Assembly: GCF_900156875.1 (NCBI RefSeq)
Contig: NZ_LT707408.1
Location: 772,552 to 836,551 of the forward strand
Direction: 5' to 3'
DNA length: 64,000 bases
Source of the DNA: Robertmurraya dakarensis
GTDB lineage: Bacteria > Bacillota > Bacilli > Bacillales > Cytobacillaceae
Position 1 is the first letter of the stretch. Each line of letters starts with the position of its first letter. Shown in pieces: positions 51,885-60,460 of this stretch. Position numbers and translations under genes: made by a program. The notes beneath the pieces were generated by a model. That model was given only the letters and a program-made list of their open reading frames with translations. It was not told the DNA's origin and made no database searches.

Positions 51885-53120
51885 ATGAATGATTATCAAT
51901 ATCCTAATGAGCCTAAAAAAATCAATGAATCCGGAAATATACATCGAAAAAAGACTTTTTTTAAAGGGATGTTGTCAACCGTTACAGCAGGGGTAGTCGG
52001 TTCGGTGTTAACTTTAACGGTTGTTACACAAACTGATCTCCTCCAGCAAACGAATCAATCAGACTCGGTGGCTGGAACTGAAATAGTGGAAAAAACCACT
52101 AGCTCCTCTAATATTCTGGCAACACCAACATCAACCTCAGCTGGAAAATCATCAATAGCTGATATAGTTGAACAAGCTTCTCCTGCTATCGTTGGGATCG
52201 TTAATTTTAAGCAACAAAGCAATCGTTTTGCGCAAACATTAGAAAACGTTGAGAGTGGTTCAGGAACAGGTGTTATTTTTAAGAAAACAAAAGATGCAGC
52301 TTATATTGTTACAAACAATCATGTGATTGAAGGTGCCTCTGAGATTGAAATTTCCTTGCATAATGGTAAGAAAATCCCAGCTCAATTAATTGGTGCAGAT
52401 GCATTAACAGACCTAGCTGTTCTAAAAATAGAGCCAAAGTATGCTGATAATGTATTAACGTTTGGAGATTCATCGATGTTAAGAGCTGGGGAGGAAGTAC
52501 TTGCGATCGGAAATCCATTAGGCCTTGAGTTTTCTCGTACTGTTACACAAGGAATTGTTAGTGCAGTGGACCGAACGATATCTGTTTCAACATCTGCAGG
52601 CGAATGGGACCTAAATGTTATTCAAACAGACGCAGCAATTAATCCAGGAAATAGCGGCGGTGCTTTAATGAACACCCAAGGTGAAGTGATTGGTATTAAT
52701 AGTTTAAAAATATCAGAAAGTGGTGTGGAAGGATTGGGATTTGCGATTCCAAGTAATGATGTTCTTCCGATTGTAAATGAAATTATTGAAAATGGACAAG
52801 TAGAACGACCGTATTTAGGTGTGAGTCTAGCCGACCTTCAGGAAATTCCATTAAGATATCTTCAAAGTTTACCAGAAAAAGTGAATGAAGGAGCGATGGT
52901 AACTTTTATCGATCCTGATTCGGCGGCTCGGAAAGCGGGGTTAAATGTTCAGGATGTTATTGTAGCGATTGATGGCAAAGAGATCTCATCCACAACGGAG
53001 CTAAGAAAGTATTTATACTCTGATCTTGAGGCAGGAGATCATGTATCTCTAAAAGTTTATCGAGGGAATGAGTTAAAAACGGTAGAGGTCACTTTAGAGA
53101 GTACTTCAAGCGATTTATAA
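51885..53120 (+). CDS. HtrA/DegP-like membrane serine protease
   Basis: A 411-residue protein with a cytosolic N-terminus, one membrane segment (about 30-48), a low-complexity Ser/Thr linker, a trypsin-like domain (about 95-290) and one PDZ domain (about 310-405). The triad is His146 (TNNHVIEG), Asp176 (TDLAVLK) and Ser257 (NPGNSGGAL). It degrades or refolds misfolded exported proteins. AGGAGG precedes the ATG. The adjacent two-component system suggests regulated expression. Homologous to B. subtilis HtrA, HtrB and YyxA; which one is unclear. Confidence 0.92.
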   Translation: MNDYQYPNEPKKINESGNIHRKKTFFKGMLSTVTAGVVGSVLTLTVVTQTDLLQQTNQSDSVAGTEIVEKTTSSSNILATPTSTSAGKSSIADIVEQASPAIVGIVNFKQQSNRFAQTLENVESGSGTGVIFKKTKDAAYIVTNNHVIEGASEIEISLHNGKKIPAQLIGADALTDLAVLKIEPKYADNVLTFGDSSMLRAGEEVLAIGNPLGLEFSRTVTQGIVSAVDRTISVSTSAGEWDLNVIQTDAAINPGNSGGALMNTQGEVIGINSLKISESGVEGLGFAIPSNDVLPIVNEIIENGQVERPYLGVSLADLQEIPLRYLQSLPEKVNEGAMVTFIDPDSAARKAGLNVQDVIVAIDGKEISSTTELRKYLYSDLEAGDHVSLKVYRGNELKTVEVTLESTSSDL

Positions 53121-53128
53121 ACAGAATT

Positions 53129-53162
53129 AACCAAGCCGGCTCATAAAAGGCTTGGTTAATTT
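53129..53162. terminator. Bidirectional terminator after htrA
   Basis: AACCAAGCC and GGCTTGGTT form a perfect 9-base stem, with A/T-rich flanks on both sides, between htrA and the converging gene. Confidence 0.75.
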
Positions 53163-53173
53163 TAATTTATCCA

Positions 53174-53836
53174 CTATTCTTTGGCTTCTTCCGAGGAGCC
53201 ATCCTTGACCTTTTCTTCAACACCCTTCTTAAACTCCTTCAGTTCGTTATGTAGGTCTTCATGTTTAATATTTAATGTACTGATGATGTTGTGGAAGGAT
53301 TGGCCCTCTTTTTTCATAGAAATGATTTCATCTAAGTCCTTGTTACTTAGTTTTGCCATTGCTGCAGCGCCAATTAAGAAGCGCAAAGACATTTTATCAT
53401 CTAAGTAAGCTTGAATATCTTCGGGTTTCTTATTTGAATAGGCTGCCAAATAATCGATCACAGCACCTTCATGATTCTCTAAAAACTGATTCCATTCCAC
53501 CATGGAGTTTATTTTCTTCAGTTCCTCCAAATCAACTCCAAGTTCTTTAGCGGTGTTTTCCCAAGTTTTTTTCTCTTTGTAAATGGTCAATACATCATCA
53601 ACACTTTTATCTGCTTTTTTTGCTAGAATTGCTCCCGTGAAGATTTCTTCTTTTGTGAATCCTTTTTCTGTCAGTTCCTTCACTTTATCTTCTTCAATTA
53701 GCCTATGGTGATGTTTGTCTGGCTTCTCCACTTTTTGTTCATTTTCAGATTTCTCAGGTGAAGCATCCGCAAATGTGCCTGGATGAACCGAAAATCCAAT
53801 TACGATAGCGGCAAAAATAAATAGTAGTTTTTTCAA
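53174..53836 (-). CDS. Secreted helical protein of unknown function
   Basis: A 220-residue protein with a classic signal peptide (MKKLLFIFAAIVIGF, cleavage probably after TFADA) and a highly charged, Lys/Glu-rich helical body. Two or three helix-turn segments recur with the pattern KS-VDDVL / K-LDEIISMKKEGQSFHNI, each predicting a hydrophobic strip every 3-4 residues, as in DUF-type stress or wall-associated proteins. AGGAGAG lies upstream of the ATG. Single gene; no enzyme motif. Function unknown. Confidence 0.7.
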   Translation of the reverse strand: MKKLLFIFAAIVIGFSVHPGTFADASPEKSENEQKVEKPDKHHHRLIEEDKVKELTEKGFTKEEIFTGAILAKKADKSVDDVLTIYKEKKTWENTAKELGVDLEELKKINSMVEWNQFLENHEGAVIDYLAAYSNKKPEDIQAYLDDKMSLRFLIGAAAMAKLSNKDLDEIISMKKEGQSFHNIISTLNIKHEDLHNELKEFKKGVEEKVKDGSSEEAKE

Positions 53837-53984
53837 TATATTTCTCTCCTTTGTTAATCAAGTACGAGAAATAGGTTATCCAAAAGTTTCATAATTATTG
53901 ATTTTTTAATCTTTTTTTTATAGAAGAGTAAATGAGGTTTTCGATAAATCAATAAAGGGTATGGATAGAGGAGGTTATTATTAC

Positions 53985-54014
53985 ATAAAAAACTCCCCCG
54001 AGTGTGGGGGAGTT
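53985..54014 (-). terminator. Terminator of the CorC-like gene
   Basis: AACTCCCCC and GGGGGAGTT, a perfect 9-base stem, followed by TTTTTTATG on the minus strand. Confidence 0.85.
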
Positions 54015-54018
54015 ATTA

Positions 54019-55389
54019 TTAAGACATCACTGAGGTGTCCGTTAAAGTGACTTGCTGAACAAGCTCCTTCTCTTCTTGCATTTCCTGTTCTTCTTCCATT
54101 TTCGTTACTTCAACGTATTTAATATGATGATCTTCCATTTCTAGTATCGTGAATGCATATGAACCGAAAATAAGGGTGTCGCCTTCTTTTGATTCAAATT
54201 TTTCTGTTAAGATCCAGCCGCCGATCGTATCTACATCTTCATCATTAATATCAAGACCAAGGAGGTCATTTACCTCGCTTACTAATACTTTTGAATCAAA
54301 GATATAGTGATTTTCACTAATTTTACGGACTTCTGAAATTTCATCATTATCAAATTCATCACGTATTTCGCCGACTATTTCTTCGATAATATCCTCGACG
54401 GTAACTAATCCGGATGTGCCGCCGTATTCATCCATCAAAATGGACATATGAATACGTTCTTTTTGCATCTTTATCAGCAAATCACCGATTGGCACTGTGT
54501 CAATTACGCGAATGATCGGCCTAATATAGGATTTAATTGACTGAAATGCAAGTTCGGGTTTTTTCAATAAATCGGTCATAACTTCTTTTATATTAACCAT
54601 ACCGATAATATGGTCTTTATCACCGTCAATAACTGGATACCTAGTAAACTTTTCATTGTATACAATTTCCATGAAAGCTTGAATGGACTCATCCTTTGAC
54701 AATGAAACAATTTCAGTTCGAGGCACCATTATTTCCTTTGCAATTCGATCATCGAATTCAAAGATTTTATTTACATACTTAAACTCAGATTGGTTGATTT
54801 CGCCACTTCTATAGCTTTCTGACAATATTAATCGAAGTTCCTCTTCAGAATGTGCTTCTTCTTCACTTTCTTTTGCAGGTTTTAAGCCAAACCACCCTAC
54901 AATTATTCGAGCAGATCCATTTAATGTCCAAATAAATGGATAAAATAGGCGATAAAACCAAATCAGTGGACGAGACACTAATAGAGTTATCTGTTCTGCT
55001 TTTCTGATTGCAACCGTTTTTGGTGCTAGCTCTCCTACAACAACATGCAGAAAAGTAATAAGCACAAAAGCGATTACAATAGCAAGCAAGTGAGACATTG
55101 CATCGGGAACATTAAATCGGGAGAAAAGCGGGTCCAACATATGCGCGATTGTTGGTTCACCTAACCAGCCGATTCCTAATGCAGTAACGGTAATTCCTAG
55201 CTGACAAGCGGAAAGATACTCATCAAGATGAGTTGTTACCTTTTTAGCTGCAATAGCGCTCCTGTTGCCTTCTTCAATCAATTGTTCTATTCTTGAGCTT
55301 CTTATCCTAATGATTGCAAATTCTGAAGCGACAAAAAATGCCGTAAAAGCAATCAAAATGGCTAATAGAACCAAGTTAAATATGTCCAA
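54019..55389 (-). CDS. DUF21/CBS/CorC membrane protein (hemolysin C family)
   Basis: A roughly 456-residue protein with an N-terminal DUF21 membrane domain of three to four helices (AFFVASEFAIIRIR near the start), a pair of CBS domains (MVPRTEIVSLSKDESIQAF...) and a C-terminal CorC/HlyC domain (MDEYGGTSGLVTVEDIIEEIVG). The family (YrkA/YhdP/MpfA in Bacillus) is linked to magnesium efflux or homeostasis. The start is uncertain: TTG 55389 with AAGGAA upstream gives the usual N-terminus, while the frame stays open to 55437, where GGGAGGTGA would lie inside it. 61 bases after the MerR-type gene on the same strand. Confidence 0.85.
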   Translation of the reverse strand: MDIFNLVLLAILIAFTAFFVASEFAIIRIRSSRIEQLIEEGNRSAIAAKKVTTHLDEYLSACQLGITVTALGIGWLGEPTIAHMLDPLFSRFNVPDAMSHLLAIVIAFVLITFLHVVVGELAPKTVAIRKAEQITLLVSRPLIWFYRLFYPFIWTLNGSARIIVGWFGLKPAKESEEEAHSEEELRLILSESYRSGEINQSEFKYVNKIFEFDDRIAKEIMVPRTEIVSLSKDESIQAFMEIVYNEKFTRYPVIDGDKDHIIGMVNIKEVMTDLLKKPELAFQSIKSYIRPIIRVIDTVPIGDLLIKMQKERIHMSILMDEYGGTSGLVTVEDIIEEIVGEIRDEFDNDEISEVRKISENHYIFDSKVLVSEVNDLLGLDINDEDVDTIGGWILTEKFESKEGDTLIFGSYAFTILEMEDHHIKYVEVTKMEEEQEMQEEKELVQQVTLTDTSVMS

Positions 55390-55450
55390 ATAAGTTTCCT
55401 TAGCTCGCAAGAAAACGAGTAAGGAGTCACCTCCCAATAATTAAAAAAAT

Positions 55451-55876
55451 TTAGTGATACCTAGTTAATCTTGAAAGGGATTTTTTTAACAATTCACTTT
55501 CAGAATTAAGCAATTCTGTTTGTTCTTCATTAAGGCTTTCAATTAATGGCAGCAGAACGTCCAAGTCACTCGTTAGCTGCTTCATTTGCTGTGTTACTAA
55601 GTGAATGTGTTTTTCTAATTCCCCTTGTTGGATTTCTTTGAGCTTCTTTATTTCTAGTTTTCTCTTAATCTCTTCTAAAGAGTAGTGTAAGCTCTTACAC
55701 TCCTCAATAAATTTTAAATCTTCAACAGCGTGTTGAGAATATATTCTGTAATTTGATTTTGAACGGTTTGCTTTTAAAAGTCCGAGACTTGTATAATAAT
55801 CAATCGTTCTTTTTGACACGTTCGCAATATGAGCTAACTCGCCAATACGATAGACTGCCCCATCATACCACCTCAA
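55451..55876 (-). CDS. MerR-family transcriptional regulator
   Basis: A 141-residue regulator. The winged-helix DNA-binding part is YRIGELAHIANVSKRTIDYY to about residue 75, followed by a coiled-coil dimerisation helix (about 80-130) without a metal-binding Cys. The only in-frame start, TTG 55876, lies before a GAGGTGG that would be the natural ribosome site. Just after that site an ATGATG is out of frame by one base next to a GGGG run, so the true start may be hidden by a one-base indel. It probably regulates the CorC-like gene just downstream. Confidence 0.75.
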   Translation of the reverse strand: MRWYDGAVYRIGELAHIANVSKRTIDYYTSLGLLKANRSKSNYRIYSQHAVEDLKFIEECKSLHYSLEEIKRKLEIKKLKEIQQGELEKHIHLVTQQMKQLTSDLDVLLPLIESLNEEQTELLNSESELLKKSLSRLTRYH

Positions 55877-56105
55877 CTTTTATCAAAATGGCTCTGTTAA
55901 CGTGGTTTCCTGCGGTTCATAACTCATTAGAATTATAGTCTACAGAGCTTTATTTTCTTATTATAAATTCTCCAAACCATACAGTCAAACGTAGCGGTTT
56001 CGGAATGAATTTGTTACCTCTATTTTATTATAAAAATAGGTTTATATGAATAATTTTCATAAAATTTCATATAAATATCAAAAAATTCCGACTGATGCCC
56101 AGCTA

Positions 56106-56648
56106 TTAATCTTTCCATTCATTTTTCAACATGCCGTACACGATCAAGTTGTGAAAATCTCCATTTAGTTTCTCTCCATCTCGAATGATGCCCTCTCTTA
56201 TAAATCCGAAGCGCTCGGGGATCGCGCGGCTCTTTTCATTCTTTTCTCCACAGCGAATTTCAATTCGATGTAGTCCTAATTGATTAAAAGCAAAATGAAT
56301 GAGAGCCCGGACAGCACGGCTTATGATTCCTTTTCCTTGAGCGTTTTCTGCTAGAAAATAACCGATCGATGCTTGCAGGTTAAACCAATCGATGTTGTGC
56401 AGTCCGATGCTGCCAACTAAAACCCCTTTATAGCGAATGCCTGTGTGAATATTGCTCTTTTCTAAAAATTGCTGGTGCCACATTGGAATAATGGAGTGGT
56501 ATTGGTAAGGACTAGTAATGCTGTCTACCCAAGGCAGCCATTCCCGTAAATAATACCGATTACGTTCTACAAGCTCAAATAACTCTTTGGCATCGTATAA
56601 GTGGAATAATTGCAATTGAATTTCTTTATCTACATTGATTGCAAACAT
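56106..56648 (-). CDS. GNAT acetyltransferase of the RimJ/RimL type
   Basis: A 180-residue acetyl-CoA-dependent N-acetyltransferase. After a strand-rich N-terminus with NRYYLREWLPWVDSI, the acetyl-CoA-binding motif AQGKGIISRAVRALIHFAFN and the C-terminal ERFGFIREGIIRDGEKLNG are the RimJ/L signature. GAGG lies upstream of the ATG. Targets are often ribosomal-protein N-termini or small amines; not predictable. Single gene between convergent and divergent regulators. Confidence 0.87.
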   Translation of the reverse strand: MFAINVDKEIQLQLFHLYDAKELFELVERNRYYLREWLPWVDSITSPYQYHSIIPMWHQQFLEKSNIHTGIRYKGVLVGSIGLHNIDWFNLQASIGYFLAENAQGKGIISRAVRALIHFAFNQLGLHRIEIRCGEKNEKSRAIPERFGFIREGIIRDGEKLNGDFHNLIVYGMLKNEWKD

Positions 56649-56828
56649 CTTTCTTACCTCCGTAGAAAGCAGCTTTTTACTATCCTATGTTTTTATAAAG
56701 GTATTTGATTTTATGGCCTGCCTATATAAGATGTCGTTGTTTTTCTTGAAAATCGATGTTCTTTCCATTTATAATGGAAATATATGGTGTAAAATTACAC
56801 GATAAGGCTAAAAGGGAATGAAAATGTA

Positions 56829-57287
56829 TTGACTCGAGATGAAATTATTTTAAAGACCTCAGAAAAATTACGTCTTATTAGAACTGAAGCTGGGTACACA
56901 CAGGATAAAATGGCAGAGATATTAGGGATATCCAAAAAGACACTTGTTCAAATTGAAAAGGGCAGGGTGTATGCAAATTGGCCGACTGTTGTTACGATTT
57001 GTGCACTTTTTCGCGACACTGAGACCGTTCAATTTTTATTTGGAAATGAACCGCTTGAGGTATTGGAAACAATTGTAAGAGATGGCATTGATTATCGTAA
57101 AGAAAAAACACTTGGAGGAAAGGTTTGGTGGCGTGAACTAAACCGTAAAAATGGTTTTATCCTTCAGCAAAACATTCTTAGCCAGCATTTTCGAATATTG
57201 GATGATGAATATTTTCGGATTTTCAGCAGTATGGATGAAAGTGCTGCCAAAGAAAGATTTGAGGAACTAATAACCGAAGAAATGTAA
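56829..57287 (+). CDS. XRE-type helix-turn-helix regulator
   Basis: A 152-residue regulator with an N-terminal Xre/Cro DNA-binding domain (residues about 10-60; GYTQDKMAEILGISKKTLVQ) and a C-terminal region of about 80 residues with many aromatic residues (GGKVWWRELNRKNGFILQ), which probably mediates dimerisation or ligand response. The start is TTG with AAAGGGA upstream. It is followed 25 bases later by a small membrane protein and a YbjQ-type protein, likely one operon. The target is probably local; unproven. Confidence 0.8.
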   Translation: MTRDEIILKTSEKLRLIRTEAGYTQDKMAEILGISKKTLVQIEKGRVYANWPTVVTICALFRDTETVQFLFGNEPLEVLETIVRDGIDYRKEKTLGGKVWWRELNRKNGFILQQNILSQHFRILDDEYFRIFSSMDESAAKERFEELITEEM

Positions 57288-57312
57288 CTAAATTAAAAGG
57301 AATGGCGAAAAG

Positions 57313-57516
57313 ATGGGAAAATTAAAACAGATGCTGCTTATGATGATCGTCATTGGTCAGCTTCTTGGTATTGTTATGCTTTTTATTAACATAAAAATTG
57401 CTATTTTCGTCTTTATTGTTTACGGTCTTGCCATGCTCGGAATTTTCATTGTATTAATAGTTGAACGGTTGAAGGAAAAAGAGGAGGATGACGAAAATGA
57501 TTATCGTAACTACTGA
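57313..57516 (+). CDS. 67-residue two-helix membrane protein
   Basis: Two predicted membrane helices (about 7-26 and 28-50) followed by a highly charged Glu/Asp-rich tail (ERLKEKEEDDENDYRNY). It lies between an XRE regulator and a YbjQ-type gene and overlaps the latter's start region by about 20 bases, which suggests coupled translation. AAAGGAATGG precedes the ATG. No family recognised. Confidence 0.72.
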   Translation: MGKLKQMLLMMIVIGQLLGIVMLFINIKIAIFVFIVYGLAMLGIFIVLIVERLKEKEEDDENDYRNY

Positions 57517-57811
57517 TTTTGTACCTGGTAAAGAAGTAAAAGAGTTAAAAGGATTTGTGAGAGGAAGTACAATCCAGTCAAAGCATATAGGCAAGGACAT
57601 AATGGCGGGTTTAAAGACCATTGTTGGCGGAGAGATCAAGGAGTACACCGAAATGATGGAAGAGGCCAGGCAAAAAGCAATTGGACGAATGGTCGAAGAT
57701 GCTAAGGCAAAAGGTGCAAACGCAATTATTGCTGTACGTCTTGAAACCTCAGCAGTCATGCAAAATGCATCTGAAATCATTGCATATGGTACAGCAGTAA
57801 TCGTTGAATAA
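57497..57811 (+). CDS. YbjQ/UPF0145 family protein
   Basis: A 104-residue soluble protein from ATG 57497 (GAGGAGG eight bases upstream; ATG 57488 abuts it). The family pattern is VRGSTIQSKHIGKDIMAGLK, then GGEIKEYTEMMEEARQKA and AKGANAIIAVRLETS. It forms small pentameric beta-rich domains of unknown function, sometimes called heavy-metal-binding domains. It ends the XRE-membrane-YbjQ unit. The metal-binding claim is weak: there is no Cys in the protein. Confidence 0.87.
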   Translation: MIIVTTDFVPGKEVKELKGFVRGSTIQSKHIGKDIMAGLKTIVGGEIKEYTEMMEEARQKAIGRMVEDAKAKGANAIIAVRLETSAVMQNASEIIAYGTAVIVE

Positions 57812-57944
57812 TCTTAAAAGCCTCTTAAAAGTGTTCATAAAAATTTCAATTAATAGTCACAAAATATTCGAAAACAAACAGAAGGCTCGACTTTAGTTAT
57901 GTTACTTTAGAAGTAATAAAACTTCTAAAGGGGGCAAGGCTCAA

Positions 57945-58031
57945 ATGGGAGAACTTAGTGTGACATTAATTATAGCAAGTATCATGGTACTTGGATATTA
58001 TATTGGATATACAATCGTTAAAGCTGATTAA
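57945..58031 (+). CDS. 28-residue single-pass small membrane protein
   Basis: AAAGGGGGC precedes ATG with 10-base spacing. The product is a nearly continuous hydrophobic helix (LIIASIMVLGYYIGYTIV) with a polar end KAD. A terminator starts at the stop codon, so this is a complete mini-gene. Several Bacillus small membrane proteins have this form; I cannot name a homologue. Confidence 0.62.
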   Translation: MGELSVTLIIASIMVLGYYIGYTIVKAD

Positions 58032-58062
58032 CTGCCTGCAATATGCAAGCAGTTTTTTTTTT
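58031..58062 (+). terminator. Terminator after the 28-residue membrane protein
   Basis: ACTGC-CTGCA and TGCA-GCAGT pair with one bulge around ATA; T9 follows. Confidence 0.8.
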
Positions 58063-58195
58063 GCATGAATAACCTTAAATAAGGGAATAGATTATAAAGG
58101 TGTTAATAATAGAGGACTAACGAATCTTGTTAAATGTTTAATTTATTTATTACCTTCCTAGCTGGTGATTACTACAAAAAGAAGGAGGTATTCTC

Positions 58196-59575
58196 ATGGA
58201 TCGATTTAGAATTGAAAAAGATACACTTGGCGAGGTTAAAGTTCCAGCTGATAAATATTGGGGGGCACAAACACAGCGGAGTAGAAATAACTTTAAAATA
58301 GGCTCAGAAAAAATGCCATTAGATGTTATTTATGCTTTTTCTCATATAAAAAAAGCAGCTGCAATTGTGAACCATGGGCTTGGAAAACTTTCTGACAGCA
58401 AGATGAAAGTGATTACTGCCGTTTGTGATGAAATTCTTCAAGGGAACTATGACGATCAGTTCCCGTTAGTGGTCTGGCAAACAGGAAGCGGTACACAAAC
58501 GAATATGAATGTAAATGAAGTCATAGCTAATCGGGCTAATCAGAAACTTAAAAATGAAAAGGTGGATGAGACTGTTCATCCAAATGATGATGTCAATATG
58601 TCTCAAAGCTCTAATGATACCTTTCCTACGGCCATGCATATTGCTGGTTATCAACGGATAACGGAAAAACTTTTGCCTGTATTGTCTGAGATGAAAAAGA
58701 CTCTGCAAGAAAAAGAGAAGGCCTTTATGGGTACAGTCAAAATAGGGAGAACCCATCTTCAAGATGCAACCCCTATTACTGTAGGCCAGGAAATCAGCGG
58801 CTGGCGGATGATGATTGAGAAGAATGAAAGAATGATTCATGAATCAATGCAGCACTTGCTTGATTTAGCAATAGGAGGAACAGCGGTCGGTACTGGTATT
58901 AATGCGCATAAAGAATTTGGAGCAAAAGTGGTAAATGAATTAAAAAAGCAGACAGGATATCCTTTCCGCTCGGCTGAAAATAAATTTCACGCATTGACTA
59001 GCCATGACGAAATAGTCCATGTACATGGGGCATTAAAAGCTTTAGGTGCAGACTTGATGAAGATTGCGAATGATATTAGATGGCTGGCAAGTGGCCCGAG
59101 AAGTGGAATTGGTGAACTGAATATTCCTGCTAATGAACCTGGAAGTTCTATTATGCCAGGAAAAGTTAACCCAACCCAAAGTGAAGCGCTGACGATGGTC
59201 GTTTGCCATGTCTTCGGTAATGATACAGCAATCGGGTTCGCTGCCAGTCAAGGGAATTTTCAGCTAAATGTTTTTAAACCGATGATCATTTATAATTTAA
59301 TCCAAAGTATCGAGCTGCTCACTGATGGAATGAAGTCTTTTAATGATAACTGCCTAAAGGGTCTTGAGATAAATCAACAGGTTATTGAAAAGCATGTAGA
59401 GGAATCCTTAATGCTAGTCACGGCACTCAATCCGTTCATAGGGTATGAAAAAGCAGCAGAGATAGCGAAGCTTGCCTATCGTGAGAATACAACTTTAAAG
59501 GAAGCAGCGTTAAAAACAGGATATGTGACGGAGGAGCAATTTGAACAATGGGTAGATCCAAGTAAGATGGTATAG
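58196..59575 (+). CDS. fumC: Class II fumarate hydratase
   Basis: A 459-residue fumarase of the citric acid cycle, converting fumarate to L-malate without an iron-sulfur cluster. The signature [17 protein letters not shown] with the catalytic Ser loop, the N-terminal [16 protein letters not shown] and [13 protein letters not shown] are all present. AAGGAGG precedes the ATG. B. subtilis citG is the counterpart. Monocistronic, followed by a strong hairpin. Confidence 0.95.
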   Translation: MDRFRIEKDTLGEVKVPADKYWGAQTQRSRNNFKIGSEKMPLDVIYAFSHIKKAAAIVNHGLGKLSDSKMKVITAVCDEILQGNYDDQFPLVVWQTGSGTQTNMNVNEVIANRANQKLKNEKVDETVHPNDDVNMSQSSNDTFPTAMHIAGYQRITEKLLPVLSEMKKTLQEKEKAFMGTVKIGRTHLQDATPITVGQEISGWRMMIEKNERMIHESMQHLLDLAIGGTAVGTGINAHKEFGAKVVNELKKQTGYPFRSAENKFHALTSHDEIVHVHGALKALGADLMKIANDIRWLASGPRSGIGELNIPANEPGSSIMPGKVNPTQSEALTMVVCHVFGNDTAIGFAASQGNFQLNVFKPMIIYNLIQSIELLTDGMKSFNDNCLKGLEINQQVIEKHVEESLMLVTALNPFIGYEKAAEIAKLAYRENTTLKEAALKTGYVTEEQFEQWVDPSKMV

Positions 59576-59588
59576 GGGAACACAAGGA

Positions 59589-59621
59589 AAAGCCCCCTTC
59601 GTTTTGAAGGGGGCTTGAAGC
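59589..59621. terminator. GC-rich bidirectional terminator between fumC and the SASP gene
   Basis: AAGCCCCCTTC and GAAGGGGGCTT form a perfect 11-base stem around GTTTT-type loop; T4 follows on the minus strand, so it suits the SASP gene best. Confidence 0.8.
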
Positions 59622-59657
59622 CATATCATATTAAATTGTTCTAACTAAGAACCTTAA

Positions 59658-59873
59658 TTATTGTCCACCGAATTGTCCGCTCATTTGTTGTTGAGCAAGA
59701 GAAACTAAACGCTTAGTGATTTCTCCACCTACAGATCCATTTGCACGAGAAGTAGTGTCTGCACCTAGATTTACTCCAAACTCACTAGCAATTTCGAATT
59801 TCATTTGATCTAAAGCCTGCTGAGCTCCTGGTACTAAAAGTTGGTTAGAATTTGAAGAATTGTTGTTTGCCAT
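59658..59873 (-). CDS. sspB: Alpha/beta-type small acid-soluble spore protein
   Basis: A 71-residue SASP that coats and protects spore DNA and is degraded at germination. Features are the GPR protease site [11 protein letters not shown] (cleaved between Glu and Ile), the conserved [20 protein letters not shown], and the Gln-rich ends. GAAGGAGAG precedes ATG 59873; the longer frame to 59951 is not needed. A sigma-G-like promoter is about 170 bases upstream, so the leader is long for this class. Expressed in the forespore. Confidence 0.93.
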   Translation of the reverse strand: MANNNSSNSNQLLVPGAQQALDQMKFEIASEFGVNLGADTTSRANGSVGGEITKRLVSLAQQQMSGQFGGQ

Positions 59874-60183
59874 TGATGTACACTCTCCTTCATAATTTTT
59901 GTTTTTGGTTGGGTTAGCTGGAGTTGCACCAGCAGGCAAGTAATTTGCCACCTAAACTAGGTTTAACCCATCGTTGTAAAAGTTAAAGCTTTAATGCTGC
60001 TTGTTGAGTTGCTTTTGTTTGAGTTGCTGTGCTGTTTACTTGTTATTATGGAGAGATAATCAGTTTTTATTCAAAAATAAACAATGGAAATTATTCCCAT
60101 GTGATTATTACTTTGTATCACATACACAAGGTTAAAAATATGCAAACTAGGAGTAAAACAGAAAGAATGAGGTTGAAGTTCAT
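59874..60183. other. Divergent intergenic region of sspB and a zinc-ribbon gene
   Basis: 310 bases without a confident gene. It holds the sigma-G-like promoter of sspB (60044-60073), its long leader with an AACCTAGTTTAGGTT inverted repeat near 59953-59967, and the promoter area of the plus-strand gene at 60184. Confidence 0.5.
60044..60073 (-). promoter_or_regulatory. Sigma-G-like promoter of sspB
   Basis: On the minus strand TGAATA (60073-60068), exactly 17 bases, CATAATA (60050-60044). The sigma-G consensus is TGAATA-17/18-CATACTA, so only one base differs. It is 170 bases from the sspB ATG. Confidence 0.65.
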
Positions 60184-60426
60184 ATGGGAATGTGTCCACT
60201 CTGTAACGGCTTTGAAATCCTGCAATTGGCTTGCCCAAACTGCGGAAATGGTTTAGAGGATAGTGGCAGATTAATGGACTACTACGATGACTATAGTCCA
60301 TATATGCCAATAGACCAAATGAAGTTGGAAGATGGTTATCCTACAGATGAAAGACTTGGGCAGTGCCCTCATTTATGTAAATGTCAAAATTGCGGTTATG
60401 ATGAAATCAAATTTGTAAATGAATGA
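60184..60426 (+). CDS. 80-residue zinc-ribbon protein
   Basis: The protein has four Cys-x2-Cys-type knuckles: MCPLC and ACPNC in the first third and the QCPHLCKCQNC cluster near the C-terminus, with a Tyr/Asp-rich stretch (YYDDYSPYMPIDQM) between. It can bind two zinc ions. There is a weak ribosome site (GAGG) before ATG 60184; an in-frame ATG at 60190 is also possible. Common as a small conserved Bacillus protein, of unknown function. It converges on the msmX-like gene. Confidence 0.72.
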   Translation: MGMCPLCNGFEILQLACPNCGNGLEDSGRLMDYYDDYSPYMPIDQMKLEDGYPTDERLGQCPHLCKCQNCGYDEIKFVNE

Positions 60427-60456
60427 AAAAAGAGGGCTTATTCTCTATAGCCCTCC
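60427..60456 (-). terminator. Terminator of the ABC ATPase gene
   Basis: On the minus strand GAGGGCT pairs with AGCCCTC around a ten-base loop and TTTTTT follows. It is immediately past the ATPase stop. Confidence 0.8.
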
Positions 60457-60460
60457 TCCC

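Noticed and set aside
55390-55440. Magnesium-sensing M-box leader before the CorC-like gene
   Set aside because: The short space lacks the long conserved M-box architecture; only a GGGAGGTGA-type ribosome site is present.
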